This document shows positions 42,480-52,464 of a DNA stretch of 64,000 nt, one piece after another. The notes under the pieces were generated by a model that did no database searches, had not been told where the DNA came from, and saw nothing but the letters and a program-made list of their open reading frames with translations. The position numbers and the translations under genes are program-made. This DNA is from Candidatus Nitrosotenuis chungbukensis (lineage in GTDB: Archaea; Thermoproteota; Nitrososphaeria; Nitrososphaerales; Nitrosopumilaceae): positions 45,642 through 109,641 of the forward strand of contig NZ_AVSQ01000021.1 of NCBI RefSeq assembly GCF_000685395.1, written 5' to 3'. Every line of letters starts with the position of its first letter. The stretch's first letter is position 1.

Positions 42480-43393
42480 ATGTTTCATCCAGGCCACCTT
42501 ACTATCGGCACAGTTTTTGCAATTGAGGCATATGACGGAGATGTTCCGACCATGAAAAACCAAGTCGAGCTTGCCAAACGTGCCGAGGAACTTGGATTTT
42601 CCGCACTGTGGTTTCGAGACGTGCCGCTACGTGATCCTAATTTTGGGGACGTCGGCCAAGTTTACGATCCGTGGGCATATCTTGGATACATTACGGCCCA
42701 CACCAGAACCATTTCATTGGCTACTGGCGCAATTATTTTTCCGCTAAGGCATCCAATTGATGTGGCAAAGGCAGCAGCATCAATTGATCAGCTAAGCGGG
42801 GGGCGTCTAGTCCTAGGGATTGCGGCAGGCGACAGGCCAATTGAATATCCGGCATACGGCCGCAGCTACGAGGACAGGGAAACGTTGTTCCAAGCGTCAG
42901 TAAGTGATTTTCGGAGATTATACGCAGACTTTCCAAGATACGAGTCAGTCTTTGGCATCATGGATGGCGGAGACCTAATCCCAAAACCATTTTCTGGAAA
43001 AATTCCTTTGTTTGTGACAGGTCACAGTGGGCAGTCATAGAATGGATTGCAAAAAACGCAGACGGATGGCTAATGTATCCAAGAGATCCGAGTTTTCAAA
43101 AACGCGTTGTCGACGGATGGAAAAGCGCGCTAGAACTAACGGGCAACAGATTCAAGCCTTTTTCGCAGTCACTATACATTGACCTCACAGGCGACCCAGA
43201 CCATCTCCCCCAGGGCATCCATCTAGGATACAGGCTTGGAAGAAACTACCTGTTGAAACACTTGAAAACCCTGCAGGACATAGGGGTAAACCACGTCTTT
43301 CTGAATCTAAAATACGGCAAAAGACCTGCAGACGAAGTACTAGAGGAAGTTGGAAGATTCATCGCTCCTCATTTTCCAAGTCTAAAAAAGTGA
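42480..43393 (+). pseudogene. Luciferase-family (LLM) oxidoreductase with a one-base frameshift
   Basis: Start ATG 42480 (MFHPGHLTIGTVF). The fold and motifs are of the flavin- or F420-dependent LLM class (IEAYDGDVPTMKNQVELAKRA, LWFRDVPLRDPNFGDVGQ, SGGRLVLGIAAGDRP). The frame stops at TAG 43038 after VTGHSGQS, and the rest (EWIAKNADGWLMYP to FIAPHF) continues in another frame. One missing base before the TAG (CAGTCATAG read as CAGTCAATA) restores QSIEWIAKN, so it is a single gene of about 305 residues with a frameshift or sequencing error. The substrate is unknown. Confidence 0.83.
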
Positions 43394-43515
43394 CAAATAG
43401 TAGACATTCATCATCTGGAAAACACGCAATACTGCAGATACAAAATCAAGAATTGGCAGACAAGCCGCGGATCAAAAGGGCCAAAAGACAGTTTAAAAAA
43501 TAAATAAAAAATTTC

Positions 43516-44145
43516 TCAGTCGGGGTGTGTTTCCTTTGGACTGCACTCCCCCCTAAAGTACTGCCACTCTTCACATTCAGAGCCATCTGAAAACATGCAG
43601 ATGCTTTGTGCGGACTCGCCGTTCCCACGGATTTCTATGGTGCCGCCGTTTTCAAAGCAGTGTGTCGATGCAGGGTTTGCCATCTGCTTTGGATTTGCGT
43701 TTGGGATTTCCTCAGTGGGCCCCTTTAGGACAAACTGGTGGTTGAGCTCATCCCATGTATCGTCAGTCACTGCAGAGATTACGCTTCCCTCGGATACCAG
43801 AATGTTCATTTCGTGCGGGGTGACTACCTGCGTTATCATCTGGCCTTCCCTGTTGCCAAACCCCCCATGTGATGACTCAAACGTTGCCCGGATCATGTGC
43901 TGCGGCGGTATCGACTTGGTCGCACCAACATATTCGGTCTTTAGCGTGTTGATGTCCCCATCAAATGCAAATGTCGGGCTTGATGGGACAAATCTCTGAG
44001 CCACGCCAAGTGCGTCATACATTTCATGGTCTTGAGGCGTTGTTGGAATTATCGTTACGTCTTTTTGCACTGGTGCAAAATACACAATCAGTGCCACTGC
44101 GGCCACACCTATTACCATCATGATGAATTTTTTTGACTGTTCCAT
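43516..44145 (-). CDS. Membrane-anchored DUF333 protein
   Basis: A 209-residue protein. The start at ATG 44145 (MEQSKKFIMMVIG) gives an N-terminal membrane anchor (IMMVIGVAAVALIVYFAP). The C-terminal domain of about 50 residues is DUF333: NPASTHCFENGGTIEIRGN, SICMFSDGSECEEWQYFRGEC, with four Cys and a conserved Gly-Gly. DUF333 is found in bacterial hemolysin-like and archaeal surface proteins and probably binds outside the cell. The middle part has no recognised domain. Confidence 0.8.
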   Translation of the reverse strand: MEQSKKFIMMVIGVAAVALIVYFAPVQKDVTIIPTTPQDHEMYDALGVAQRFVPSSPTFAFDGDINTLKTEYVGATKSIPPQHMIRATFESSHGGFGNREGQMITQVVTPHEMNILVSEGSVISAVTDDTWDELNHQFVLKGPTEEIPNANPKQMANPASTHCFENGGTIEIRGNGESAQSICMFSDGSECEEWQYFRGECSPKETHPD

Positions 44146-44262
44146 TGTTAACAGCATTACTGGAATAGTTTTGATTATAACTTTTGATTAAATTTGGTTT
44201 GAACTGAAAAAAGAAAGACAGAACGTGACAATGTTTTTTAGACTAGCAAAAAAACCAAATTC

Positions 44263-44970
44263 GTGGGAAAAAACAAGGCGGGTAATGCAAAAAACAGCCC
44301 CAGGAAAAAGTCAGGCAAGGCCAAGTTTATCATTTTAGGAATTATTGCAATAGTAATCATAGGCGTTGCAGCGGCAGTGACAAGCGGTGCTGATTTTAAG
44401 GCAAGAGATGGCTCTATTGACACGACAAAGGGATCCCCGGTGCTTGGCTCCAAGTCTGCACCTGTAACAATCATAGAGTTTGGCGATTACCAGTGCCCGT
44501 TCTGCCAGAGATGGAACCTGGACACAAAGCCGCTAATTGAGAAAAACTACATCGATGCAGGCAAGGTAAAGCTCATCTACATGGACTTTGCGTTCCTCGG
44601 GCCTGACTCGATTAAGGCGCATGCCGGAAGCTACTGCGCAGACGAGCAGGGAATGTACTGGAAGTATCACGATTTCATATATGCAAACCAGGGGCATGAA
44701 AACGACGGCTGGGCAAGTGCAGAAAACATCAAGTCTCTGGCATCAAAACTAGAAGGGCTTGATGCGGGCGAGTTTGGCAAATGCCTGGACTCTGGAAAAT
44801 ACGAAGACAGGGTCAGGGAAAACAAAAACATTGCCATGAGAAACGGCGCAAGCTCCACTCCGACATTTATCGTGATTGGTAAGGGGGAGGGCACTCAGTT
44901 GACAGGAGCGCAGCCGTATTCTGTGTTTCAGGCGCTACTTGATGAAAAACTGACAACCAATCCAAACTAG
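44263..44970 (+). CDS. Membrane-anchored DsbA-like thioredoxin protein
   Basis: A 235-residue protein starting at GTG. Basic N-terminus, one membrane helix (FIILGIIAIVIIGVAAAV), then a DsbA-type thioredoxin domain with the active-site motif CPFC (residues 78-81) and the cis-Pro region STPTFIVIG. It should catalyse disulfide formation or isomerisation outside the membrane, useful for the many Cys-containing exported proteins in this window. Several other Cys (YCADEQ, GKCLD) could form a structural pair. Confidence 0.9.
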   Translation: MGKNKAGNAKNSPRKKSGKAKFIILGIIAIVIIGVAAAVTSGADFKARDGSIDTTKGSPVLGSKSAPVTIIEFGDYQCPFCQRWNLDTKPLIEKNYIDAGKVKLIYMDFAFLGPDSIKAHAGSYCADEQGMYWKYHDFIYANQGHENDGWASAENIKSLASKLEGLDAGEFGKCLDSGKYEDRVRENKNIAMRNGASSTPTFIVIGKGEGTQLTGAQPYSVFQALLDEKLTTNPN

Positions 44971-45089
44971 GTTTGTTTTGGACAATTTGCAAGATAAAGA
45001 CAGCTCACTTGGATTGGCAGGCGCTTATTTCACACACATAACTTGAAGCTCAGACCAAAGTTTATGTGATTAAATCGTAACTGTACATC

Positions 45090-45887
45090 GTGCGCACACT
45101 TGCAATTTCGCTTGCTATTTTGATACTTGTTACATCGGTCACGGCACCGGCATTTTCACAGGCCAAGGGGTCGCGCTCCACATACGTATACGATAGGGCA
45201 GGCATAATCAGCCCAGAATATGAATCGTCAATAGACAACTACTTGAGAAAAATCGACGACTCTACATCTGCAGAAATAATCATTTACACCATTCCAAGCT
45301 TTTTGGGGCACGGAATAAAAAAGGACGGACAGGAGCTCAACGACAGGGACACGCTTGCAAACTATCTTTTCAACGAGGTCCCCCTTGACGGCACAACTGG
45401 AATCGGCAAGAAAGGAAAAGACAACGGGGTGCTGATTTTATTTTCACTTGAGCGTGATGCGGCAAGCGGCTCCATGAGGATCGAAGTCGGCAAGGGGCTG
45501 GAAGGCGACATTACTGACGGGACGGCTGGCGCAATTTTGGACTCGTATTTGGTTCCCGCAAGGGACTCCTATGAGACCTCGGGAAACGCAAATGTATTTG
45601 ATCAGGCATTCCTGGATACGGTGATTGCCTTGGGAAATAGAATCGGCTACACCAGCGATGATCCCCAGTACCAACAGTCAAGGCCTCCGCAGGACGAGAT
45701 TGATTACGAGCAGATTGCGCTGATTCTAATGTTCATAGCATTTCCACTGGCATTTTCCATTTTGAATCGCCGTCGCAGGAGATCTGGCGGGTTTTTTGCC
45801 GGAGGATACGGAGGATACGGCAGGGGCGGAGGCGGTGGCTTTGGAGGCGGTGGCGGCAGATCCGGCGGAGGGGGAGCCGGACGGTAG
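45090..45887 (+). CDS. TPM-domain protein with Gly-rich C-terminus
   Basis: A 265-residue protein starting at GTG. Signal peptide (LAISLAILILVTSVTAPAFS), then a TPM domain (VYDRAGIISPEYESSIDNYL; LILFSLERD; GLEGDITDG), a membrane helix (IALILMFIAFPLAFSIL) and a Gly-rich, Arg-containing tail. It is directly followed by lemA, a pairing frequent in bacteria and archaea. The TPM domain has acid phosphatase activity in some members; function in archaea unclear. Confidence 0.82.
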   Translation: MRTLAISLAILILVTSVTAPAFSQAKGSRSTYVYDRAGIISPEYESSIDNYLRKIDDSTSAEIIIYTIPSFLGHGIKKDGQELNDRDTLANYLFNEVPLDGTTGIGKKGKDNGVLILFSLERDAASGSMRIEVGKGLEGDITDGTAGAILDSYLVPARDSYETSGNANVFDQAFLDTVIALGNRIGYTSDDPQYQQSRPPQDEIDYEQIALILMFIAFPLAFSILNRRRRRSGGFFAGGYGGYGRGGGGGFGGGGGRSGGGGAGR

Positions 45888-45925
45888 TCAATACGGTTAT
45901 TTGACTGAAGCAGGCAGAGAACAAT

Positions 45926-46540
45926 ATGGTAAGTAAAGCAGTTATCGCAGCAATTGCCGCAGCGGCCATAATTGCAATAATAATTGCAGCGCTATACGGA
46001 ATGTACTTTTCAGGATTTAACGCAGTCCAAGTAAAAGACGAAAACGTAAAACGACTGGCAGCAGACGTCGATGCGCAGCTGCAGCGACGATACGACCTAA
46101 TTCCAAACCTGGTGGAATCGGTGAGGGGATACATGCAGTTTGAAAAGCAGACACTTGAAGACGTAACAAGACTTCGCTCCCAGTGGCAGACCTCAACTAG
46201 CACCGAAGGCAGGGTTGAGCTGAGCAATCAAATCGAGGAGGCGCTAAGCAAGATCATTCTCACATACGAGGCATATCCAGAGTTGAAAGCTGATCAGACA
46301 GTCACCAGACTGATGGACGAAATCGCCGGAACTGAAAACAGGATAGCGGTTGCAAGAACTTACTATAATGACGGGGTCAGAGACTTTAACACCAACATCA
46401 GGACCTTCCCAAATAACATGTTTAACGAGGGCGGCTTTCTTGGAATGAGTCCTTGGGGCGCAAATCAGTATCCGACATACGAGGCAACCCCGCAGGCGCA
46501 GACGACTGTCCCACAGGTGGACCTGACACCCAGCGGATAA
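45926..46540 (+). CDS. lemA: LemA family protein
   Basis: A 204-residue LemA-type protein: N-terminal membrane helix (VIAAIAAAAIIAIIIAALYG), then a helical bundle with the family's RYDLIPNLVESVRGYM and a long coiled-coil region ending in the NTNIRTFPNNMF motif. It lies 38 bases after the TPM gene and is probably co-transcribed. LemA and TPM proteins recur together; the role is unknown but thought to be envelope related. Confidence 0.9.
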   Translation: MVSKAVIAAIAAAAIIAIIIAALYGMYFSGFNAVQVKDENVKRLAADVDAQLQRRYDLIPNLVESVRGYMQFEKQTLEDVTRLRSQWQTSTSTEGRVELSNQIEEALSKIILTYEAYPELKADQTVTRLMDEIAGTENRIAVARTYYNDGVRDFNTNIRTFPNNMFNEGGFLGMSPWGANQYPTYEATPQAQTTVPQVDLTPSG

Positions 46541-46577
46541 GACAAGGCATGTTTAGTTCAGATAATTTTTGCAACAG

Positions 46578-47045
46578 TCATTCCAAAATCAAAACAGGCT
46601 TGTCAGAGACTTCCAGGATTTTTCTTGAAACGCTTCCAAGCTTTAGCATTCCTCGGATTCCAGGGATTTTTCGCCTCTTTGCCATAATTATTAGGTCGAT
46701 GTGATGGATTTTGGAATATTTTAAAATCTCGTCTTCAGGCCTGCCATCCACCACGATGCAATTTGCATTGATCCCCTTTGACCTGCAATAGTCTGCGCGT
46801 TTTTGCAGCTCTTCTCTGATCCCTCGGACTGCCGCCTGCTCCACCACTTTTCGCATCTTGGAGTCTTGCTTTTTTGCAAGTATCAGCGGCGGCGGGCCCG
46901 GAATTGGTTCGACTGAATGCAAGATGTTGACAGTGGCGCCGCTAAGTTTGGCAATTTTTATGGCATAGCTTAGCGCCTTGTCGCCCAAAAGAGTTCCAGC
47001 ATGAGGAACGAGGATGTTTTTGATATGTACTGGGAATGTCTTCAA
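46578..47045 (-). CDS. Universal stress protein (UspA family)
   Basis: A 155-residue Usp domain. I chose TTG 47045 because a TATA-like TATATCTA lies about 30 bases before it; a TTG at 47090 would add 15 residues. ATP-binding features GRPEDEILKYSK and the closing GSVSRKILEVSDKPVLIL (G-x2-G-x9-G/S pattern is altered) are present. Two further Usp genes follow at 49927 and 51741 around the copper ATPase. Confidence 0.82.
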   Translation of the reverse strand: MKTFPVHIKNILVPHAGTLLGDKALSYAIKIAKLSGATVNILHSVEPIPGPPPLILAKKQDSKMRKVVEQAAVRGIREELQKRADYCRSKGINANCIVVDGRPEDEILKYSKIHHIDLIIMAKRRKIPGIRGMLKLGSVSRKILEVSDKPVLILE

Positions 47046-47149
47046 GCCAGTCTTGGCTGATTTTTTTAGATATATTAGAAGATACGACAATTCTCGAAGA
47101 TGAAAATTTGATATTCATTCCATGATCATGACAAAACATGTATGCATTC

Positions 47150-47328
47150 TTACGTCACATATACCTCCAGAGCAGACAGAACTTCATCAATAGACTTGTA
47201 CTGCAACAAGATTTTTTGACTCGTATCTGAACGAGTCTTACGAATTTTGGCTTGAAATCATCCCTTGAAATCTCAAATTGAATTGCGCCGAGATTTTGAG
47301 TGATGTTTTTTATCTCAAAGATAGACAA
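47150..47328 (-). pseudogene. Small protein gene with a probable one-base frameshift (about 59 aa)
   Basis: Downstream of copA the minus strand reads LSIFEIKNITQNLGAIQFEI, then SRDDFKPK in one frame (TTG start at 47328) and, in another frame, IRKTRSDTSQKILLQYKSID, then EVLSALEVYVT and a stop at 47150. Adding one A to the AAAA run (plus-strand TTTT, 47245-47248) joins them smoothly. Neither part has an intact start and stop of its own. The joined protein is charged and small; no family is recognised. Confidence 0.5.
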
Positions 47329-47339
47329 TATGATTTCGG

Positions 47340-49493
47340 TTATTTCAGCCGTTGATTTGCCCAGTTTTTCATCCCAAGTTTTTCTTCTCCGCTTGTAATA
47401 TTGTATCGTCTCAGCATAGAAGAGTTCGCGATTACTGAAATCGAGCTAAGTGCCATGGCAGCTGCCGCCAGAATCGGATTCAACAATCCAACTGCCGCAA
47501 TTGGGATTGCCCCAGTGTTGTAAGCAAATGCCCAGAACAGATTTTGTTTTATTTTTTTCATGGTTGCCCTGCTGAGCCGTATTGCCCGCGGAACATCCAT
47601 TATGTCGTCTTTAATCAAAATAATACCTCCAGTCTCCTTTGCAATGTCAGATCCGCTGCCTATCGCTATTCCAATGTCTGCTTGTGCCAAGGCAGGCGCA
47701 TCATTGATGCCATCGCCCACCATTGCGACCACTTTTCCTTCTGATTGGAGTTTCTTTATTTCAGCTGCCTTCTCTGACGGTAAAACATTCGCGATTACTT
47801 TTTGGATTCCAACCTGTCTTGCAATTTCTTTGGCAGCCTTTTCATTATCACCCGTTATCATGATGCATTCAATTCCAAGATCTTTTAATGCGGCAATTGC
47901 CATTGGAGAAGATTCCTTAAGTGAGTCGGCTACTGCAATAATTCCTTCAATTTTGTTATCGACTGATACCATTATTGCGGTCTTTCCTTCAGATTCCAGT
48001 AGAGTCATTTCTTGCTCTGCGTTTTCTGTCGAGATTTCAAATTTTTTCATTAGCTTTCGATTTCCTCCATAAACTAGTCTTCCATTGACCAGCGCCTTGA
48101 CACCCAGACCATTTAGTGATTCAAAATCTTTCAAGTTCACAAATGGAATTTCCATCTGTTTTGCCTTGTTTACAATGGCCTGAGCTATCGGATGCTCGGA
48201 TCCAAATTCAGCAGTGCCTCCAAATTCAATTAGTTGTTTGCCTGACAAAGTCCCCAACGGTATGATATCTGTGACCTCGGGTTCGCCTTTTGTCAAGGTT
48301 CCAGTTTTGTCAAATATTATAGTGGTGATCTTTTGGGAACGCTCCAAGTATTCTGCGCCTCTTATCAATATGCCAGACTCTGCACCTTTACCAACTCCCA
48401 CCATCAATGCAGCTGGAGTAGCTACACCAAGAGCACAAGGACAGGCTATAATCATAACAGCTACAAATGCAAGCAGACCGGAAACAAAATCCCCCATCAC
48501 AAAATACCAGACCAAAAATGTTACAATGGATGCAGATACCACAGACGGGACAAACTTTGCAGCTATGGAGTCCGCCATTCTTTGGACTTTGGCAGTAGAT
48601 GACTGCGCTTGCTCTACAACATGGATTATTTGTGAAAGTGCAGTATCTTGCCCTACTTTGGTTGCCTGGATTTTGAGCAATCCTTGCTTGTTTAGAGTTG
48701 CACCAATCACCTGATCTCCTAGTTTTTTGCCAACAGGTAGACTCTCGCCAGTAATCATTTTCTCATCTACGGACGACTCCCCATCTATGATTATGCCATC
48801 AGTGGGAATCTTTTCACCAGGTTTTACAATCAGGATGTCGTCTTGGATTATCTGGTTTAATGGAATCTCAGTTTCTGAACCATCGCGGATCACCCTTGCC
48901 ATTGCAGGACTAAGATCTAACAGCTTTCTTACCGCAGCCGAGCTCTTTTTCTTGATTGCCTCTTCCATGTATTTTCCTAAAAGAACAAATGCAATTATGA
49001 CTGCAGATACCTCAAAGTAGACGAATTTTTCTTCACCAGGTATTGCTTGGGGAAAGAACAGAACCACGACACTATACAAGTAAGCAGTAAGAGTTCCAAT
49101 TGAAATCAAAAGATCCATGTTGGCAGTTCTGCTTTGGATTGCATGGTATCCACCAACATAAAATGTCCAGCCGCCGATAAACTGTACCGGGGTTACTATG
49201 ATGAAGAGCAACATTCCGTAAGAAAGAAACGGTATCTCTGGAAACGGCACCCATGACACTACCATGGCGCCAGCTGCAACACTGATGTACAGTGCAGCTC
49301 GGATTATTGCAAGTGCGAGTGCGCCAGATGCTGCAACATACATCCTCTTTTTCATTTTGGCAAGCTCCTTTTCGGGATTTACAAAGGTTTTTTGACATAT
49401 GGGACTGCAAAAGTAAAAGTCTCTAGAGCCCACCTCAGAATGCAGTGACTTTTTTTCATCCACTATCATTCCACAGACAGGATCTTTTGCCAT
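47340..49493 (-). CDS. copA: Copper-transporting P1B-type ATPase with N-terminal YHS domain
   Basis: A 717-residue heavy-metal P-type ATPase. N-terminal YHS/TRASH-like metal domain (DPVCGMIV then [14 protein letters not shown]). Membrane region, then actuator TGES, the metal-binding ACPCALG in helix 6 (about residue 351), phosphorylation loop [12 protein letters not shown] (about 394), the SEHPIAQAI motif and [18 protein letters not shown]. The CPC motif is of Cu+ exporters. The YHS replaces the usual CxxC heavy-metal domain. Located amid universal stress genes. Confidence 0.92.
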   Translation of the reverse strand: MAKDPVCGMIVDEKKSLHSEVGSRDFYFCSPICQKTFVNPEKELAKMKKRMYVAASGALALAIIRAALYISVAAGAMVVSWVPFPEIPFLSYGMLLFIIVTPVQFIGGWTFYVGGYHAIQSRTANMDLLISIGTLTAYLYSVVVLFFPQAIPGEEKFVYFEVSAVIIAFVLLGKYMEEAIKKKSSAAVRKLLDLSPAMARVIRDGSETEIPLNQIIQDDILIVKPGEKIPTDGIIIDGESSVDEKMITGESLPVGKKLGDQVIGATLNKQGLLKIQATKVGQDTALSQIIHVVEQAQSSTAKVQRMADSIAAKFVPSVVSASIVTFLVWYFVMGDFVSGLLAFVAVMIIACPCALGVATPAALMVGVGKGAESGILIRGAEYLERSQKITTIIFDKTGTLTKGEPEVTDIIPLGTLSGKQLIEFGGTAEFGSEHPIAQAIVNKAKQMEIPFVNLKDFESLNGLGVKALVNGRLVYGGNRKLMKKFEISTENAEQEMTLLESEGKTAIMVSVDNKIEGIIAVADSLKESSPMAIAALKDLGIECIMITGDNEKAAKEIARQVGIQKVIANVLPSEKAAEIKKLQSEGKVVAMVGDGINDAPALAQADIGIAIGSGSDIAKETGGIILIKDDIMDVPRAIRLSRATMKKIKQNLFWAFAYNTGAIPIAAVGLLNPILAAAAMALSSISVIANSSMLRRYNITSGEEKLGMKNWANQRLK

Positions 49494-49654
49494 GCTTCAT
49501 TTTGGGTTTTTATTTATTATAAGTTAGATATGCATTACCAAGACTGATTTTCAGAGAGGATACACTTGTCAAGTCATCTGAGAACTGCCTCTGAAAATCA
49601 TTATGATGAATTACAGTCGTATTCATGTTCGAAAAATACTGACTGATTTGTAGG

Positions 49655-49822
49655 GTGGAGATAAAGAAAGAAACAGCAATCAAAAGGTTTGGAAAGCATT
49701 TCTGCAACGAACAGCATACACGGCAATACGTAGAAAAAAGACAGACAGAGGAAAGCAAATCATCAGAAGAAGGAAAGGTGTTCACGCTGGTTCAGTTGTT
49801 GAAAAAATTGAAAAGTAGTTAA
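49655..49822 (+). CDS. Mini-protein (55 aa) with half-TRASH-like motif
   Basis: A 55-codon frame starting at GTG 49655. FGKHFCNEQHTRQYVEKR near the middle resembles the second half of the YHS/TRASH metal site (as in cop[16 protein letters not shown]), with one Cys and two His. The C-terminus is a Leu/Lys helix (FTLVQLLKKLKS). It is divergent from copA (162 bases between starts) and may be a copper-binding partner; evidence is compositional only. Confidence 0.45.
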   Translation: MEIKKETAIKRFGKHFCNEQHTRQYVEKRQTEESKSSEEGKVFTLVQLLKKLKSS

Positions 49823-49926
49823 ATTTCAGAATTGAAAACGACGGATTATTACACATATTTTAGATGGATTTCATCACTGAGAATAATGATTTCTATTAAA
49901 ATAGTCAAATACTGTACTGGTTGCTG

Positions 49927-50364
49927 ATGAAAGTAAAACGAATTTTGGCTCCAATCGATGGTTCGACTTACTCCGCTAAAGCCCTTAGAGTCGCCACTGA
50001 AATGGCGCAAAAGAATGAATCAGAAATCATGATATTGACTTGTATGAGAAAAGAAGATGTTGGGGCATGGTACTATTCCGACCCAAAAATTAACAAAGAC
50101 GTTATGATAAAGGCAAAGGAATTTGCAAAACAATCTATGTCAAAGATTGAAGAAAGCATCAGGAAAAAAGGTGTAAATGTCACAAGCAACGTAATCGAAG
50201 CAAAATCATTAGTTAAAGGAATAACAGATTTTGCAGATTCAAAAAAGGTTGATCTCATAGTCATGGGATCTCATGGTAGAACAGGCTTTAAGAAAATGTT
50301 GCTTGGAAGTGTCAGCAACGGTGTCGTTCAACAAGCACGACAGCCGGTCCTGATAGTCAAATAA
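49927..50364 (+). CDS. Universal stress protein (UspA family)
   Basis: A 145-residue Usp domain starting at ATG 49927 (MKVKRILAPIDGSTYSAKAL). ATP-binding residues are in the closing motif VMGSHGRTGFKKMLLGSVSNGVV, matching G-x2-G-x9-G-S, and the chain ends QPVLIVK. It is likely ATP-binding and stress induced. It lies 105 bases after the half-TRASH mini-gene. Confidence 0.88.
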   Translation: MKVKRILAPIDGSTYSAKALRVATEMAQKNESEIMILTCMRKEDVGAWYYSDPKINKDVMIKAKEFAKQSMSKIEESIRKKGVNVTSNVIEAKSLVKGITDFADSKKVDLIVMGSHGRTGFKKMLLGSVSNGVVQQARQPVLIVK

Positions 50365-50715
50365 CAATTGGATTTCGGCACTTGCACTTTATCAAAGGGC
50401 TTTCCATCTGACCTTTTTCTGATAAATATCATTTGACCAATCTAAAGGGTTAATGATGCAAAAAATAATCTAAGAACGTTTAGCAAGCCATTTCCAACCT
50501 CCGGTCATAATTGTTCGTGTGTCTTTGTACTAACATAGTCCAACACGGCCTGTTGGAAATTCCAGTAGTTTTCTGTCAGTGCTTTGTATTACATTCATTA
50601 TTGATCTACTGGAAACAGTCGGGGATTGCGACACAGATATGCGCTGAATTTCATGTTTGATAATCTTTGAGGTATTTTAAAAGCAACAAAACGCACTAAC
50701 GTTTAGGACATAGTT
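50365..50715. other. Intergenic region with a hairpin
   Basis: About 350 bases without a credible gene. It contains a perfect 7-bp hairpin with a 5-base loop (TCCAACA-CGGCC-TGTTGGA, 50539-50557). An AT-rich element (TTTTAA, 50675-50680) about 38 bases before the CBS gene is the probable promoter. Confidence 0.5.
50539..50557. promoter_or_regulatory. Perfect 7-bp inverted repeat
   Basis: TCCAACA and TGTTGGA separated by CGGCC. It could be an RNA hairpin or a dyad site for a regulator. It lies 175 bases after the universal stress gene stop and 159 bases before the CBS gene. Confidence 0.35.
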
Positions 50716-51594
50716 ATGAAAGCATTTGACAAAAGAAGCGTTTCCAGATTAACATTAGAAGAATTATTTCCAAACACGCTAACTGATACCTCGTGTGTTT
50801 ATATCGATAAAGGGAGGGAGGTATGGGTTGCTACTGAAATGTGCGCCCAATACTTAGAGTCCGTAGTTGACTCGATCGTAGTTGTAGATGACAATCATGT
50901 ACCACTGGGAATAGTTGGTGGTTATGATCTACTGGATAATTTACGAAAAAATCCCACGCGTGACTTTCAGTACGAGACCAAAGTAGAAGAGATCATGTTC
51001 AAAGTGGTCCCAGAAGTTGAAAAGAAGACAAAACTTGAGGATTTGATAGAAAAGTGGAAAGATACTCGAAGAGCATTTGCCATCATCCCTAACGAACTTG
51101 ACGGCTATTCCCCTATTTCGGCAAGAAAAATGCTTGAGATCGGAGCAAAATGCAAAACAGACATCTCTGTTTCCTCAATGGCAAAAAAGAAAATTGTCAC
51201 TTTTCAGCCAGATGACACACTTGGCAAGATAATTGATTTGATGTTTGAGCATAAAACTCGAAAACTCGTACTAAAAAATTCAAACCAATTCATAAGTGAC
51301 AGATTGATACTTGGCGAAATTTCAAGAATACTAAAATTTCAAACGAGTGTAGAGTATTTTCTAGACATTCCAGCCAGTCAACTTAAATTTGAATATGTAA
51401 AGACAGTCACCGAAGATCTCACACTTGACAGTCTTTGCTCAATAATGGAGAAAATGGGGCATCCTTATGTAATGTATAAGGACATTTTAGTCAGCCCGTG
51501 GGATGTATGCCTTACTTTGTTGTCCGAAAATTTGAGGGAGCCACTCAGAGTCGGACATCAAAAGAAATGCCCGCACTGTGGAAAGGATATTTGA
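50716..51594 (+). CDS. CBS-domain protein with C-terminal zinc motif
   Basis: A 292-residue protein with CBS-like modules (SIVVVDDNHVPLGIVGGYDL near residue 55; KIVTFQPDDTLGKIIDLMFE near 155; a third weaker module at 240) and a C-terminal CPHCGKDI, half of a zinc ribbon. The N-terminal part has poor match to the CBS consensus. It lies in the cluster of universal stress genes and may sense adenine nucleotides. No enzymatic domain. Confidence 0.75.
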   Translation: MKAFDKRSVSRLTLEELFPNTLTDTSCVYIDKGREVWVATEMCAQYLESVVDSIVVVDDNHVPLGIVGGYDLLDNLRKNPTRDFQYETKVEEIMFKVVPEVEKKTKLEDLIEKWKDTRRAFAIIPNELDGYSPISARKMLEIGAKCKTDISVSSMAKKKIVTFQPDDTLGKIIDLMFEHKTRKLVLKNSNQFISDRLILGEISRILKFQTSVEYFLDIPASQLKFEYVKTVTEDLTLDSLCSIMEKMGHPYVMYKDILVSPWDVCLTLLSENLREPLRVGHQKKCPHCGKDI

Positions 51595-51740
51595 CTGGGT
51601 TTCAAAATTTATCATAGTTTACTTTTCTGTGTAGGAGACGTGTGAGAAATGAGTCGCCTAGTGTTGTTTTTGCGTCAAGTGCTGAAATCAAATATGATAA
51701 TTTCCCAGCATGATTTATACTAAAATGCGGTCTTTGTTTT

Positions 51741-52205
51741 ATGAACGAAAAATATCGGCGAATACTTGTTCCTCATGACGGCTCAAAATTTTCAAAGAAA
51801 GCGCTTGATGAAGCAATCGAGATGGCAAAAAAATTTGATTCCGACTTGTATCTACTTACGGTAATGGACGCTTTAACAGTGGCACCTCCAACCTTTTACG
51901 CGATACCGGGGGCAATATTTGATATAAAAAAATTTGAGAAATATTACCTGGCCGCTACTTCAAAAACCGATCTCATGCTCCGCAATGAGGTGTCCAGATG
52001 CAAAGAACAAGGCACTCGTGCGGATTATGAAATAATGACAGGATCTCCAGGAGACACCATATTGGAATTTGCCAAAAAGAAGAAAATAGATCTGATAGTC
52101 ATGGGCAGCCAAGGACTTTCAGGAATTCATAAGATAAAGGCACTTGGGAGCATTAGCAGAAAGGTTTCAGAGTTAGCTGCCTGCCCTGTTTTAATAGTTA
52201 GATAA
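51741..52205 (+). CDS. Universal stress protein (UspA family)
   Basis: A 154-residue Usp protein: RILVPHDGSKFSKKALDEAI at the start and the nucleotide-binding VMGSQGLSGIHKIKALGSISRKV near the end. The third Usp of the region. It has its own upstream region of 146 bases after the CBS gene, so it may be transcribed separately. Paralogue of those at 46578 and 49927, not a recent copy. Confidence 0.88.
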   Translation: MNEKYRRILVPHDGSKFSKKALDEAIEMAKKFDSDLYLLTVMDALTVAPPTFYAIPGAIFDIKKFEKYYLAATSKTDLMLRNEVSRCKEQGTRADYEIMTGSPGDTILEFAKKKKIDLIVMGSQGLSGIHKIKALGSISRKVSELAACPVLIVR

Positions 52206-52464
52206 ATCAAATAACGAAATAGACATTGAGAAAATTCATTTATTTGATCTCATTCTAATCCTGTGAAAATTTCAGGCATAGATGTGGTTGCTTTCCATCA
52301 GAATGTTGTAATATTATCAGGTGAGATGGCAGATCATTTGGTTATTTTTTGTAAAGTAATTTGATCAATTAACGGAACACGGTGTAAAAATGGCAGAAGA
52401 ACGCTGCCCAGATGTCCAAGTATGACACACGAGCAAGATCAATGCTCAGATATAGTCAATGGGT

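Noticed and set aside
49510..49785. Minus-strand frame of 91 codons before copA
   Set aside because: No start context or domain, and it is antisense to the better-supported half-TRASH frame.
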